Origin: Schlesneria paludicola DSM 18645
GTDB taxonomy: Bacteria > Planctomycetota > Planctomycetia > Planctomycetales > Planctomycetaceae
DNA: 64,000 bases
Assembly: GCA_945876035.1 (NCBI GenBank)
Contig: CAMCMU010000009.1
Coordinates: forward strand, 53,648-117,647
Reading direction: 5' to 3'
Each line of letters begins with the position of its first letter. Within the stretch, counting starts at the first letter, position 1. The notes beneath the pieces are model-generated. The model had not been told where the DNA came from. It was given only the letters and a program-made list of their open reading frames with translations, and did no database searches. Below are positions 30,500 through 39,895 of the stretch, in pieces. The position numbers and the translations under genes are program-made.

Positions 30500-33325
30500 A
30501 TGAATGCGCTCCCCCAAAAAATCCCCTTGCGAATACTCTGCTTTCTTGCGGTACTGCTCGTTTTTCAGTGGCCCTCAGCCGCCGAGGCGTTGCGGCTCCA
30601 AAAGGGCGATCACATCTGCATCGTCGGGAACACGCTGGCCGAGCGGATGCAGCACTACGGCTGGTTGGAAACACTGATTCACGCTCGGTTCCCGCAACAG
30701 GAACTGGTGTTCCGCAACTTGGGCTATTCTGCCGATGAAATTGACGGTTTTAAGAATCCCCAGCACCGAATGCGGTCGATGGATTTTGGAACGTTCGATC
30801 AGTGGCTCACCGGATCGGCTCCCATTCCGCAAGAAGGTAAGAAGCTCTCGACGCGCGATCAGGAACCGGGCACGGTCAGTGAAGACCGGTTCCGTTTGAC
30901 CAACACACGAGCTGACGTGATTTTTGCCTTTTACGGCTACGGTGAATCCTACGCCGGTGAGGCCGGTTTGCCCGTCTTTAGGCAGAATGTCGAAGACTTT
31001 ATCAAGCACATTTTGGCTCAGAAATACAACGGCCGGTCGGCGCCCCAGCTCGTGCTGTTTTCTCCCATCGCGCAGGAGTTTCTGATCGATCCCAATCTGC
31101 CAAGCCAGTCCGATATCGATGCGGCCAACGTGAGATTGAAAATGTATGCCGAGACGATGTGTGACGTCGCGGCGACGTACGGTGTGATGTTTGTCGACCT
31201 GTTTGTTCCGGCTCAGTCCTATTACAACGACAATCTAAAACGCCCGCTCCACAAAAACTGGACGACCAACGGAATTCACCAAACGGTGTGCGGAGACTGG
31301 CACATTGCCTGCGTGGCAATGAAGTCGTTGTTTCCAGACTTCGTGAACCCTGCCAACGAAGGACGAGGGGACGAAGCAATTCGAACGACCGTTTTGGACA
31401 AGAACACTTACTGGTACCAACGCTACCGTGTGACCGATGGGTATTCGACGTATGGCGAGCGGGCGTTTCTCAAGTTTGCGGAAGGGCCTGGTGGATACGG
31501 GGAGGGGCTCTCGAATTACTCCGTCGGTCAACGGGAACTCGAGGTGATCGATACACTGGTGGCTAATCGAGACAAGGTCATTTGGGCCGTGGCCCAAGGA
31601 AACCCAACCAAGCCGGATGACAGTCAGCTCCCCCAACTTCTGAACGTCATCAGTAACACACCGGGCACACAACCCGACGGCAAGCATGTGTTTCTGTCGG
31701 GTGAGGCTGCCATTTCTAAAATGACGATTCATCGGGGGATGCGGGTTCAGTGCTTCGCCGATGAAAGTCAGTTTCCGGAGCTGATCAGTCCCGTGCAAAT
31801 GGCGTTCGATACACGGGGTCGTTTGTGGGTGGCCACGTGGCCGACGTATCCACACTGGAAACCAACAACCCCGAGGAACGATCGTCTGTTGATCATCGAA
31901 GACACCAACGACGATGGCCGCGCCGACAAGTGTACGACGTTTGCCGGAGAGCTACACAACATCACCGGCTTCGAGTTCTGGAATAACGGCGTACTGCTGG
32001 CTCAGGGACCGGACATCGTATTTCTGCAGGACACTAACGGTGACGACAAGTACGACGTGCAGGAACGAGTTCTCCACGGCCTCGATACGGCCGACACGCA
32101 TCACACGGCCAACAGCTTCACGCTGGATGCGGGTGGTGCGATGTACTTTCAAGAGGGGACGTTCCATCAGACTCAGATCGAAACTCCGTGGGGTCCGACG
32201 CGACGCGTCTCTAATGGCGCCGTCTTCCGTTACGAACCACGGACACAGAAATTGGACGTATATGCCTCGTTTGGCTTTGCCAATCCGCATGGTCATGTGT
32301 TCGATCGCTGGGGCCAAGATATTGTTGTCGATGGGACGGGAGCGCAGACATATCACGGACTGATGTTCTCTGGCGATATCGATTTCCCTCAGAAACATGG
32401 ACGACCGCCGCAGGTTTATCCACAGCGGACACGCCCCTGTCCAGCCATCGAAATTCTGAGCAGCAGCCATTTTTCAGAAGAGCATCGCGGCAACCTACTG
32501 GTCAACAATGTCATCGGATTTCAGGGGATCCTGCAATACCAATTGACAGAGCGTGAATCGAGTCTGGGTGCGATCGAAGTCGATCCGATCGTCGCCTCAA
32601 CCGATCCCAACTTTCGTCCGTCCGACGTTGAAACGGCTCCTGATGGAACGATCTATTTTACAGACTGGCAGAACCCGATCATTGGTCACATGCAGCACAA
32701 CCTGCGCGATCCCAGTCGCAACAAGACTTACGGTCGAGTCTACCGCGTCCTCGCCGAAGGTCGTCCACGTATCAAACCCGCACTAATTTTTGGTGAGCCG
32801 ATTGAGCGACTGCTGAACCTGCTAAAAGATCCCGATGACAGGGTGCGTCATCGGGCGCGGATCGAACTCTCCGGACGTCCGACCGATCAGGTCATCGCCT
32901 CGGTCAGCAGGTGGCTGACGACATTCAAGGGCCACGAGCAGGACCACGAGCACCATCTGACAGAAGCCTTGTGGCTATATCAAAGCCACAACGTGATCGA
33001 CCAAGAATTGCTCAAACAGGTGTTGCGTTCACCGGACTCGAAGGCCCGGGCCGCCGGCACACGCGTTCTGGCGTACTGGCGAGATCGCGTCGACAATCCG
33101 CTCGAACTGCTGCGTCAACAGGTCCACGACGAAAGTGCGCGTGTTCGCTTACAGGCGGTGTGGGCTCTCAGTTTCTTTCGCGGAGCCGCTGCGGAAAAAG
33201 CATCTGAAATCGCCGTGGAATCGCTATTAGAGGCAGAAGATGACTACTTGAAACACCTACTCAATGAAACCAACAAGACGCTGGATCGTCGCATGAAACA
33301 GTTTCAGGAGCAGAGCAAGAAGTAA
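30500..33325 (+). CDS. Secreted SGNH-like / beta-propeller dehydrogenase protein without heme domain
   Basis: 941-residue exported protein. A signal peptide covers about residues 1-29 (ILCFLAVLLVFQWPSAAEA). Residues 33-275 have an SGNH/GDSL-like domain, but block I reads GNTLAER (G43-N44-T45, where hydrolases have GDS) and block V reads NGIH (N257-H260, where they have DGxH), so esterase activity is doubtful. Residues about 400-760 form a propeller of the planctomycete membrane-bound dehydrogenase type with DTNDDGRADKC and DTNGDDKYDVQE repeats. HEAT-like repeats end the protein. Single-protein relatives usually end with a CxxCH heme domain; here that domain is in the next gene, close by on the same strand. 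Confidence 0.82.
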   Translation: MNALPQKIPLRILCFLAVLLVFQWPSAAEALRLQKGDHICIVGNTLAERMQHYGWLETLIHARFPQQELVFRNLGYSADEIDGFKNPQHRMRSMDFGTFDQWLTGSAPIPQEGKKLSTRDQEPGTVSEDRFRLTNTRADVIFAFYGYGESYAGEAGLPVFRQNVEDFIKHILAQKYNGRSAPQLVLFSPIAQEFLIDPNLPSQSDIDAANVRLKMYAETMCDVAATYGVMFVDLFVPAQSYYNDNLKRPLHKNWTTNGIHQTVCGDWHIACVAMKSLFPDFVNPANEGRGDEAIRTTVLDKNTYWYQRYRVTDGYSTYGERAFLKFAEGPGGYGEGLSNYSVGQRELEVIDTLVANRDKVIWAVAQGNPTKPDDSQLPQLLNVISNTPGTQPDGKHVFLSGEAAISKMTIHRGMRVQCFADESQFPELISPVQMAFDTRGRLWVATWPTYPHWKPTTPRNDRLLIIEDTNDDGRADKCTTFAGELHNITGFEFWNNGVLLAQGPDIVFLQDTNGDDKYDVQERVLHGLDTADTHHTANSFTLDAGGAMYFQEGTFHQTQIETPWGPTRRVSNGAVFRYEPRTQKLDVYASFGFANPHGHVFDRWGQDIVVDGTGAQTYHGLMFSGDIDFPQKHGRPPQVYPQRTRPCPAIEILSSSHFSEEHRGNLLVNNVIGFQGILQYQLTERESSLGAIEVDPIVASTDPNFRPSDVETAPDGTIYFTDWQNPIIGHMQHNLRDPSRNKTYGRVYRVLAEGRPRIKPALIFGEPIERLLNLLKDPDDRVRHRARIELSGRPTDQVIASVSRWLTTFKGHEQDHEHHLTEALWLYQSHNVIDQELLKQVLRSPDSKARAAGTRVLAYWRDRVDNPLELLRQQVHDESARVRLQAVWALSFFRGAAAEKASEIAVESLLEAEDDYLKHLLNETNKTLDRRMKQFQEQSKK

Positions 33326-33424
33326 TCAGCGTGGGACTTGCGTCCGACTGCGTCTTGTGTTGTATGGGACACGGTCGGTGTGATTGACGGCTATCGATTC
33401 CTCCGCTTGTTGGTGGTGCTTTTT

Positions 33425-35215
33425 ATGTTGCGACTCATCTTTGGAAAAGTGCGTTGGGTGTTGTGCGTGGCAGTGCTCTTTGCGGCTTTCGACCTGTGCT
33501 CGAAAACCGCTGCTGAGGATCCACCCCGTGCGATCAGTCCGGTTCTCAAACTGTTTCAAGGTGGTCGATTGCCACCAGAGCGGTTGGGAACCGTGGTGGA
33601 GATGATCTGCAATCGCGGCAATGAGCACGATTTGCGAGTCATCTTCGACCGCGTGATGCAGGAAGACGGTTTCACCACTGAGCTGAGACTGAAGTCGATG
33701 GGCTGGCTGACGGAAGCGGCCTTAACTCGCAAAATCAAGCCGGCCGGTGACCTCCATGGACTCTATTCCTTGATGAATTCCAATGATCCGGCGTTACAAC
33801 TGGCGGCGATCCGGCTGATCTCTACTTGGAGAGTCTCCGCCGTTTCCAAGTCGCTCGAAGTGCTGGCGACCGCCGAAAAGGCCTCTCCCGAACTTCAACA
33901 CACCGCAATCGACGGACTGATTGCGATCGCCGACCCGGAAAGCCAACACGCGTTGTTAAGATTGGCTGAGTCGCACCGACCGATCACCATCCGAATGCAG
34001 TCCGTCGCGGGTTTGGTCCGTTTGGATTTGACGGCTGCGGCGGCGTTGGCCGCAGATATTTTTTCGAAGGCCTCCGCACAGGACAATCTCGAGGAATTGC
34101 TCAATGCCTTCTGCAACCACAGGGACGGAACGGACCAACTTGCCACAGCGATGAAAGATCGCAAACCGGCAGTCGATGTTGCCTTGCGGGCGTTGCGGTA
34201 TCTGTACTCCGTCGGTCGTAGCGATGCCGCCCTCTCGAGCATCCTCAGTGAAGCGGCCGGGATTGCCCAGGATGCGCCTCCACCCACTCCGGCGGAAGTG
34301 GCAGAACTTGTGACGGATGTCCTCACGAAAGGCAATGCAACTCGCGGTGAGGCCATCTTCCGACGAAGCGATATCAGTTGCATGCGATGCCATAGTGTGA
34401 GTCGTGCGGGTGGGCAAGTGGGTCCGGATCTGAGTGCCATTGGGGGATCGTCTCCTGTGGACTATGTGATCCATTCCATTCTCAATCCGAATCTGGCTGT
34501 GAAAGAGCAATACATGACCCGGATCTTCTCGCTCTCGAACGGGCTCGTCTTGACGGGCGTACTCATCGACCGTGACGAGAACCGAGTCCGTATCCGCGAC
34601 GGTCTGGGCAAGATCGTCACAATTTCGACCGCCGACATTGACCAAGAAATTGAGGGCAAGTCGCTGATGCCGCAGGGACTGACCAAGTTTCTGACGCGAG
34701 ACGAACTGCTCGATCTCGCGAAGTTTATCTCGGAACTCGGCAAGCCCGGTGACTACGAGATCCGCAAAAATCCCACGATTCAGCGTTGGCGAGTTCTGCG
34801 CCATCCCGCCGAGGAACTGACTGCGGACGTCCCCCACATCGAGCATCTCCGCCAGTTCGTTCTTCGTAGCCAGGTCGACGATTGGACATCTGTCTACAGC
34901 CGGGTGGCAGGCGTTTTGCCCTTGAATGAATTGCGGCTTGGTAAAACGCCAACGGTCCTGATTCTGCAGGGGCTGATTCAGGTCAATCAAGCCGGCAAGG
35001 TGGGACTTTCCGTCCATTCGGACGAGACGCTTCAAGTGTGGGTCAATACCGAATCCTTCGAGCATCAAAAACAGTTTGAGATGTCACTTGAACCCGGTCC
35101 GCATACGATCACTGTGCGTGTGGAAGTGTCTGCGCGCGAGTCGCCCGAACTGAAACTCGAGCTCAGCAAACCAGAGGGCTCCACGGCCCAGTTCGATGTC
35201 GTCGGAGGAATGTAG
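33425..35215 (+). CDS. Secreted HEAT-repeat protein with PVC-type heme domain
   Basis: 596 residues from ATG 33425, where a good signal peptide begins (FGKVRWVLCVAVLFAAFDLC); TTG 33338, only 12 bp after the upstream stop, is also in frame. Residues 60-290 are helical HEAT-like repeats (ALQLAAIRLISTW, LLRLAESHRPITIRMQSVAG). The heme site is CMRCH at C319, C322 and H323, followed by GPDLSAIGG, NPNLAVKEQY and LTRDELLDLAKF, all typical of the PVC heme family. The last 130 residues form a beta-rich domain. It is probably made with the preceding propeller protein, with which it would rebuild the usual propeller-HEAT-heme arrangement. Confidence 0.82.
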   Translation: MLRLIFGKVRWVLCVAVLFAAFDLCSKTAAEDPPRAISPVLKLFQGGRLPPERLGTVVEMICNRGNEHDLRVIFDRVMQEDGFTTELRLKSMGWLTEAALTRKIKPAGDLHGLYSLMNSNDPALQLAAIRLISTWRVSAVSKSLEVLATAEKASPELQHTAIDGLIAIADPESQHALLRLAESHRPITIRMQSVAGLVRLDLTAAAALAADIFSKASAQDNLEELLNAFCNHRDGTDQLATAMKDRKPAVDVALRALRYLYSVGRSDAALSSILSEAAGIAQDAPPPTPAEVAELVTDVLTKGNATRGEAIFRRSDISCMRCHSVSRAGGQVGPDLSAIGGSSPVDYVIHSILNPNLAVKEQYMTRIFSLSNGLVLTGVLIDRDENRVRIRDGLGKIVTISTADIDQEIEGKSLMPQGLTKFLTRDELLDLAKFISELGKPGDYEIRKNPTIQRWRVLRHPAEELTADVPHIEHLRQFVLRSQVDDWTSVYSRVAGVLPLNELRLGKTPTVLILQGLIQVNQAGKVGLSVHSDETLQVWVNTESFEHQKQFEMSLEPGPHTITVRVEVSARESPELKLELSKPEGSTAQFDVVGGM

Positions 35216-35253
35216 ATCACAGGGGAATGCGATCACGCTCATTGGCTGAAATC

Positions 35254-35769
35254 TCATTCCAACGGATGTTGCCCGAGACGCCCCCGTTCTTGGTTGACAA
35301 GCAACAGCGCGCGGTGTTCGTATTTGAGGAACTTGACGAGCTGTGACGGAGTGACACCGAGTTGCTCGGCCGAACTCGAGACGTGGCCATGGCGTGCGTG
35401 CAGCACATCCAACGCCTCGGCCAACAGCGGGGCGAAGTCTTCGTGTTTCGGATTGCAACCGATTCTTCCGCCATGACAACGAGAGCTCCACTTCACGGTC
35501 GGAATCGCATCGGCCGCTGATGCCGTCCGGACTTCGAGAGCAAGGTTCACGCGTAAGCGTGACACGGCCACGCGATGGTTGTCGTGCTGGCTTCGTCGCT
35601 CGGCGGCCTGTCCCTCAACACCCGTTGGAGTGTGATGCAAGACCACCGCGGATTCCGTCTTGTTCCGATGTTGCCCGCCCGGTCCGCGACGTCGTTCATG
35701 CCGGATTTCACAATCTCGAAGCAGAAGCTCCGCGGGTAGCTTTGCCGGATGAAGATCACTCCCATTCAT
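35254..35769 (-). CDS. Peptide chain release factor-like protein (GGQ domain)
   Basis: 171-residue stand-alone RF-1 catalytic domain of the ArfB/ICT1/C12orf65 group. RRRGPGGQHRNKTESAVVL contains the GGQ tripeptide that triggers peptidyl-tRNA hydrolysis. There is no codon-recognition domain, so it probably rescues stalled ribosomes. The C-terminal half (DVLHARHGHVSSSAEQLGVT, LVKFLKYEHRALLLVNQERG) is a helix-turn-helix-like extension seen in planctomycete homologues rather than the short basic tail of ArfB. Transcribed against the heme gene on its left. The ribosome site before ATG 35769 is weak. Confidence 0.82.
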   Translation of the reverse strand: MNGSDLHPAKLPAELLLRDCEIRHERRRGPGGQHRNKTESAVVLHHTPTGVEGQAAERRSQHDNHRVAVSRLRVNLALEVRTASAADAIPTVKWSSRCHGGRIGCNPKHEDFAPLLAEALDVLHARHGHVSSSAEQLGVTPSQLVKFLKYEHRALLLVNQERGRLGQHPLE

Positions 35770-36077
35770 ATCAAGACTTTCGTTTCGACCACAGAGAAAC
35801 GTGGCAATGCGGTGATCAATAACACGTAACTCCTAGGGCCACCCGTTGTGGGTCGCGGGGTTGACTCCTTGGAAAACGGCGACACCAAACACCCTGATCC
35901 TCACTTGACTTTCGGCCTCAGACGCCCAGAGGCTCTCTTCAAACGTATCCGTCTCAGTCAATGATTAATTCTAGCGGGCGACGACGTTTGCCGGAGATCG
36001 TGACCTAGAGCCTGTGATCTGACAAACGACGAGGGCATTGGTTTGAATTCCCTCGGTGGAAAGGAGGGCGTAGGGGA
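35770..36077. other. Intergenic region
   Basis: About 310 bp between two minus-strand genes. I see nothing in it. Confidence 0.4.
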
Positions 36078-37010
36078 TTACTCCGCCGGCTGATGCTCGG
36101 GATGGAGGTAGACGAAGCTCTTACCCAGCCGGCCACCGTAATTTCCCGCAGAAATCCGGGACAATCCCGGTGAATCAACCGTGGCCTTGATCACCGCTTG
36201 CGTCGCACGGCACACCGTCTTTAAATCGCGACCGTTAATGATGATTTCCATGATGGAGTTCACCCCCTCTGAAACTTGCGAGTGGCCCCCCAACGTCGAT
36301 CGCAACGTGGGACAATAGGGATGATTCGTACTGGCAAACAAAAACGGATACGAACTTCCCGCTTTTGAACCGCTGCCGGCAATCCCGCCAGGAAACGGAG
36401 CAATCACGCCGGGTATTTGGTCGAGAGCCTCGACGCCGAGTTCAGCGGCGGCGAGCGATGCATCGACAGAATCGGCGAAGAACCACAGATTGCCGCCCAT
36501 GACTCCGTCCTTGAAGCCAAAACGCCGGTCGATCATGAATTCACCGCCCATAATGGGGACGATCCAAATCTTTCGACCGTATCGTTCGTCACGAAACTGA
36601 TATTTGTCTCCAAAAAAGGCGAGTTTACGACCGAGTTTGAAGTAGGAATCTGTCTCCAACAGATTGAAGCAGGAAGCCGTGGGAGACGTCAGAACGTTCT
36701 GGCTGATGCGATGCAGGAGCACGCGTTCCAGCAGACGCTCGCGATCCTTTTTAAATCGGGGAACATGAAACTGAACGATAGCTCCGGGGCGGCCATCGGG
36801 AGTGGCAAACGACTCGTCACCGCCAGGCCCGACGTAGCGATCAATGCCCGCTTCACATTCGCAAAAAATACTGCTGGACGCATGTCCCGTCACCGCTTGG
36901 CATGCGTGGTCCACCCACTTTCGATCACGAGCCGTGATCAAGACTTCCGCATAGATACTGCGGAAGGCTTCTGCGTAAGTGTCATCGACAATGTCGCCCC
37001 ATGCGGACAT
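36078..37010 (-). CDS. ftr: Formylmethanofuran:tetrahydromethanopterin formyltransferase
   Basis: 310-residue Ftr/FhcD enzyme that moves a formyl group between methanofuran and tetrahydromethanopterin in C1 oxidation. DDTYAEAFRSIYAEVLITA, EAGIDRYV, TPDGRPGAIVQFH, IMGGEFMIDRRFG, GGNLWFF and GYNYGGRLGK-like AGNYGGRLGKSF near the end are the family signature, and the length is close to the 297-306 of known enzymes. H4MPT-linked C1 genes are found in methanogens, methylotrophs and planctomycetes. The first residues MSAWGDIV differ slightly from the usual MxINGVEI. The other H4MPT genes are not in the window, but the cyclo-ligase gene just upstream is also a C1 enzyme. Confidence 0.93.
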   Translation of the reverse strand: MSAWGDIVDDTYAEAFRSIYAEVLITARDRKWVDHACQAVTGHASSSIFCECEAGIDRYVGPGGDESFATPDGRPGAIVQFHVPRFKKDRERLLERVLLHRISQNVLTSPTASCFNLLETDSYFKLGRKLAFFGDKYQFRDERYGRKIWIVPIMGGEFMIDRRFGFKDGVMGGNLWFFADSVDASLAAAELGVEALDQIPGVIAPFPGGIAGSGSKAGSSYPFLFASTNHPYCPTLRSTLGGHSQVSEGVNSIMEIIINGRDLKTVCRATQAVIKATVDSPGLSRISAGNYGGRLGKSFVYLHPEHQPAE

Positions 37011-37164
37011 TCAGGCTACTCCGTTTTTATAGTGGATCTGGCTGGCGTCGATTTCCAACAGATCTACCCAGAGATCCGAAGAAGATCATTGGAACAACAC
37101 GCACGCCGGGAAAGCATCACGGTGATTCCGCGGTTCACACCGAAAAAACACGATCGGGAGTCGC

Positions 37165-37776
37165 TCAACTCAACTGGCGACCTCGACCGGTGTACACCCT
37201 CTTTTCCGTAATGACTTTATCCATAAAGACATCGTGTTGCTGCATCGGGATTTCTTCGAACAACTGACATTCAAACGCCAAGGCAACAAGCGGCGTGTCG
37301 GGGCGGGCGTGTTCCAACAACTTATCGTAATACCCCTTGCCATGTCCGGTCCGACCGCCTCGCGAATCAAAGGCCACACCGGGCACAATGATCAGATCGA
37401 TTTCCAGAACAGGAACTCGCTTGGAAGCAATCGCTCTCAATTCGGCCTTTGGTTCGAGAATTTGATACATCCCAACAGACAATTCTTCGTTCTGTTCCAG
37501 ATGAAACAATTCCAATTCACCATCGACGCAGTAGGGAACAACAATCTTCTTGCCGCTGGCAAGTGCCTTGTCCAAATCATTTCTGGTGCGGACTTCGCTG
37601 CGTACATCGAGATAAAACAGGACCGTATTTGCCAACTCATATTCAGGCAATGACATGCACTTGGCAACGATCTGGTGACTGAGTTGGTCTTTATTTTCCT
37701 GGGCATTTCGATTCGCATGGGCCTGATCGCGAATCTTTTGTTTCGGACTAGCAGCGTGATTCAATTCGAGGGGCAT
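37165..37776 (-). CDS. 5-formyltetrahydrofolate cyclo-ligase
   Basis: About 203 residues. It converts 5-formyltetrahydrofolate to 5,10-methenyltetrahydrofolate with ATP. SPKQKIRDQAHANRN is the N-terminal basic helix, KKIVVPYCVDGELELF and IIVPGVAFDSRGGRTGHGKG the substrate and ATP loops, with GYYDKLL following as in the family. The frame is open to TTG 37848, but the family starts near SPKQKIR, so ATG 37776 is preferred. It lies 150 bp upstream of ftr on the same strand, making a small C1 group. Confidence 0.9.
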   Translation of the reverse strand: MPLELNHAASPKQKIRDQAHANRNAQENKDQLSHQIVAKCMSLPEYELANTVLFYLDVRSEVRTRNDLDKALASGKKIVVPYCVDGELELFHLEQNEELSVGMYQILEPKAELRAIASKRVPVLEIDLIIVPGVAFDSRGGRTGHGKGYYDKLLEHARPDTPLVALAFECQLFEEIPMQQHDVFMDKVITEKRVYTGRGRQLS

Positions 37777-37951
37777 CTGGGTTTGTTCCGGTAACTTGCG
37801 AAGGTCTTCTAATCGGAGAATTAACGTCTTGCCAATGAATTCTACCAAGCACGCCGGACATCGCCAAATTAGTCGGCGAAATTTCGGGACTCAGAATGTG
37901 ACGACACTCTGTATCCTGAGCGAAAACCCGACAACGAAATCAAGACTTGAT

Positions 37952-39217
37952 TCAGAAGACCGAAAGTAGGAGTAATTGTGACGTCCGAATTAACCAGATG
38001 CGATCATCGGGTGTCATCCATTGGTTCTTCAAGATCCGTTGAGTCCGGTTGCGGACGTTCGTAATCAGAAATCGCTGTGTATTCGTCAAGGAACGCTCCT
38101 TTTCCGTTTCCAGAAGAAGAGTCGAAATTCGGTTCAAGGCGCGCGGCTCGTCCAAGTCGCCAGGAATCGCATCGATCCAGACCGGAGCACGGTCGGAATC
38201 GGCAACGTATCGAGTCAGATTGAGAATCAAGCTGGCGATGCCAGCTGCCTTGTCGTAATCGATTTTTTCGGGGGTATCTTGCGGTGTGTGATAGTCTGGA
38301 TGCTCGCCAGTTGAGAAAAACAGATACGGAATGGATCGATCCCGAAACGGGCCGTAATCACTGCGCGTTCCAATCAAATCTGTCCCCAATCGACAAACCT
38401 CCAATCCCACGGGAGTCCCCACCTGATCCAGCGCCACCTTCAATTCTCGCGCGTGCTCGCTTCCCATGGCGAATACGGTCGGCAGTGGCAAATTTCCGAG
38501 TGATCGCCCGATCATGTCGGCAGTGATCAATAGCTTGATGCGGTGGAGCGGCCACGGGGGATGAGCAGCAAACCACCTCGAACCCCACAGCAACCGTTCC
38601 TCGAGATCGAAAGCCACGAAGGCCACACTGCGTTTCGGTTTCGTGTCAGAAGAGGCAAGTTGCCGCGCCACTTCGAGAACCATCGCCACTCCGGAGGCAT
38701 TGTCATCAGCACCGGTAAAAATCTGTCCCTCACGAACGCCCAGATGGTCGTAATGCGCACTAACAATGACGAATTCTTTTGCCAAACGAGAATCACTCCC
38801 CTCCAGCCAAAAACCAACGTTATGTCCCAAGGTCGCCTCAATCCCATTCGCGTCCGAGGCATCAGGTATCAACTGGACGCAGGCGTCCACGGCGGAGAGC
38901 GGATTGGAGGATTCGGTGGAGGGTTGAATCGATGGCAACACACCTGCGGGGGTTTTCAAGAACAAGGGTTTCAACTGAGCGGCGATCATCTGGTCAATGA
39001 TGTATTCCCGGGCCTCCTGCTTGGCCTCGGCATCGCCCCGCCCCTTCAGATTCGGCCCCGCGAGAAATTCGATATGAGGTCGCATGTGATCGGCGTGAAT
39101 GGCCGGCTTCACAGTGACTGCCGTTAATCGCGGCGGATCCACGGCTTTTGCTTGGAGGAACACGAACTGACTCAGGACAAGACATCCTGTCATAGAGGCC
39201 CGGCAGGGTATTCGCAT
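37952..39217 (-). CDS. Secreted M28-family zinc aminopeptidase
   Basis: 421-residue exported metallopeptidase. Signal peptide at about residues 1-26 (ASMTGCLVLSQFVFLQAKA). The two-zinc site is visible: SAHYDHLG (His), GADDNASGVA (bridging Asp), FDLEERLLWGS (catalytic and metal Glu), TADMIG (Asp) and PDYHTPQD (final His). The C-terminal 100 residues are a helical extension without known motif. It should release amino acids from peptide N-termini in the periplasm or outside. A 175-bp gap separates it from the cyclo-ligase gene. Confidence 0.9.
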   Translation of the reverse strand: MRIPCRASMTGCLVLSQFVFLQAKAVDPPRLTAVTVKPAIHADHMRPHIEFLAGPNLKGRGDAEAKQEAREYIIDQMIAAQLKPLFLKTPAGVLPSIQPSTESSNPLSAVDACVQLIPDASDANGIEATLGHNVGFWLEGSDSRLAKEFVIVSAHYDHLGVREGQIFTGADDNASGVAMVLEVARQLASSDTKPKRSVAFVAFDLEERLLWGSRWFAAHPPWPLHRIKLLITADMIGRSLGNLPLPTVFAMGSEHARELKVALDQVGTPVGLEVCRLGTDLIGTRSDYGPFRDRSIPYLFFSTGEHPDYHTPQDTPEKIDYDKAAGIASLILNLTRYVADSDRAPVWIDAIPGDLDEPRALNRISTLLLETEKERSLTNTQRFLITNVRNRTQRILKNQWMTPDDRIWLIRTSQLLLLSVF

Positions 39218-39444
39218 CTCTCAATTCCTTCTCTTGAGGACAAAGCCCAGATCCATCCACTGCCGGAGGACTCTGGCGATAACGCGGATTCTCACAATTT
39301 TTCCTGCGGTAGCGACGAAGATTTGGTCGATGAACCTGCCTGTCGAGCACACGGATCGTTCCCGAAACGGTTGCCGATACCACGATCCAAGACGAGCGGA
39401 CTATCCCCATGGGATCCGCGGCCAATAATTGAGGAGTCGGAACG

Positions 39445-39732
39445 ATGCGTCGATCATTGCTCACCATGCTGATTGCTGGAACGGCATTTGTCGCCGGAGT
39501 GCAGTCGGTCGATGCCGCCGGTCAGGGGCAGCCCACCGACTGGAGTCGGTTCTATAATTATCCCTACGTCTACTATCCTCACAATTATCAGGCTCCACAG
39601 GAATACAATGACATGTATCATCGTTATCCCCAGAGCCGTCAAATACCGGTCTATAACAAAGACTGGTACAACTTTTATCCGTCGAAACGTCCATACCATA
39701 TGGGCCATCACTACACGTTAGACGTCTTTTAA
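39445..39732 (+). CDS. Small secreted tyrosine-rich protein
   Basis: 95 residues with a signal peptide (MLIAGTAFVAGVQSVDA) followed by an exported domain very rich in Tyr, Pro, His and Asn: DWSRFYNYPYVYYPHNYQ, YNDMYHRYPQ, YNKDWYNFYPSKRPYHMGHH. ATG 39445 has GAGGAG 9 bases upstream, so expression is likely. I recall similar short Tyr-rich proteins as conserved in planctomycetes with no firm function; that is memory and not a search. A structural cell-envelope role or metal binding through His is conjecture. Confidence 0.8.
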   Translation: MRRSLLTMLIAGTAFVAGVQSVDAAGQGQPTDWSRFYNYPYVYYPHNYQAPQEYNDMYHRYPQSRQIPVYNKDWYNFYPSKRPYHMGHHYTLDVF

Positions 39733-39759
39733 GACTTGCAATCCCGGGGGGGAGACGCG

Positions 39760-39789
39760 CCGCTCGACAGCCTCACGGTTGCCGAGCGG
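39760..39789 (+). terminator. Hairpin after the tyrosine-rich protein gene
   Basis: CCGCTCG (39760-39766) pairs with CGAGCGG (39783-39789), 28 bp after the stop. The loop is 16 bases and there is no T-run, so this is tentative. Confidence 0.3.
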
Positions 39790-39895
39790 TAGTCGTTCTT
39801 TGGGACAGGTTTCGGCGGGGAATTCGCAACCGTATCCGGCTCACCGCGCGATGTACCAAGCTCCCCAAAAAAGGTCGGATCACGTCCACTGAAGA

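Noticed and set aside
33956..35068. 370-codon minus-strand ORF opposite the HEAT/heme gene
   Set aside because: Shadow of a gene with a clear CxxCH site; the product has no recognisable motif.
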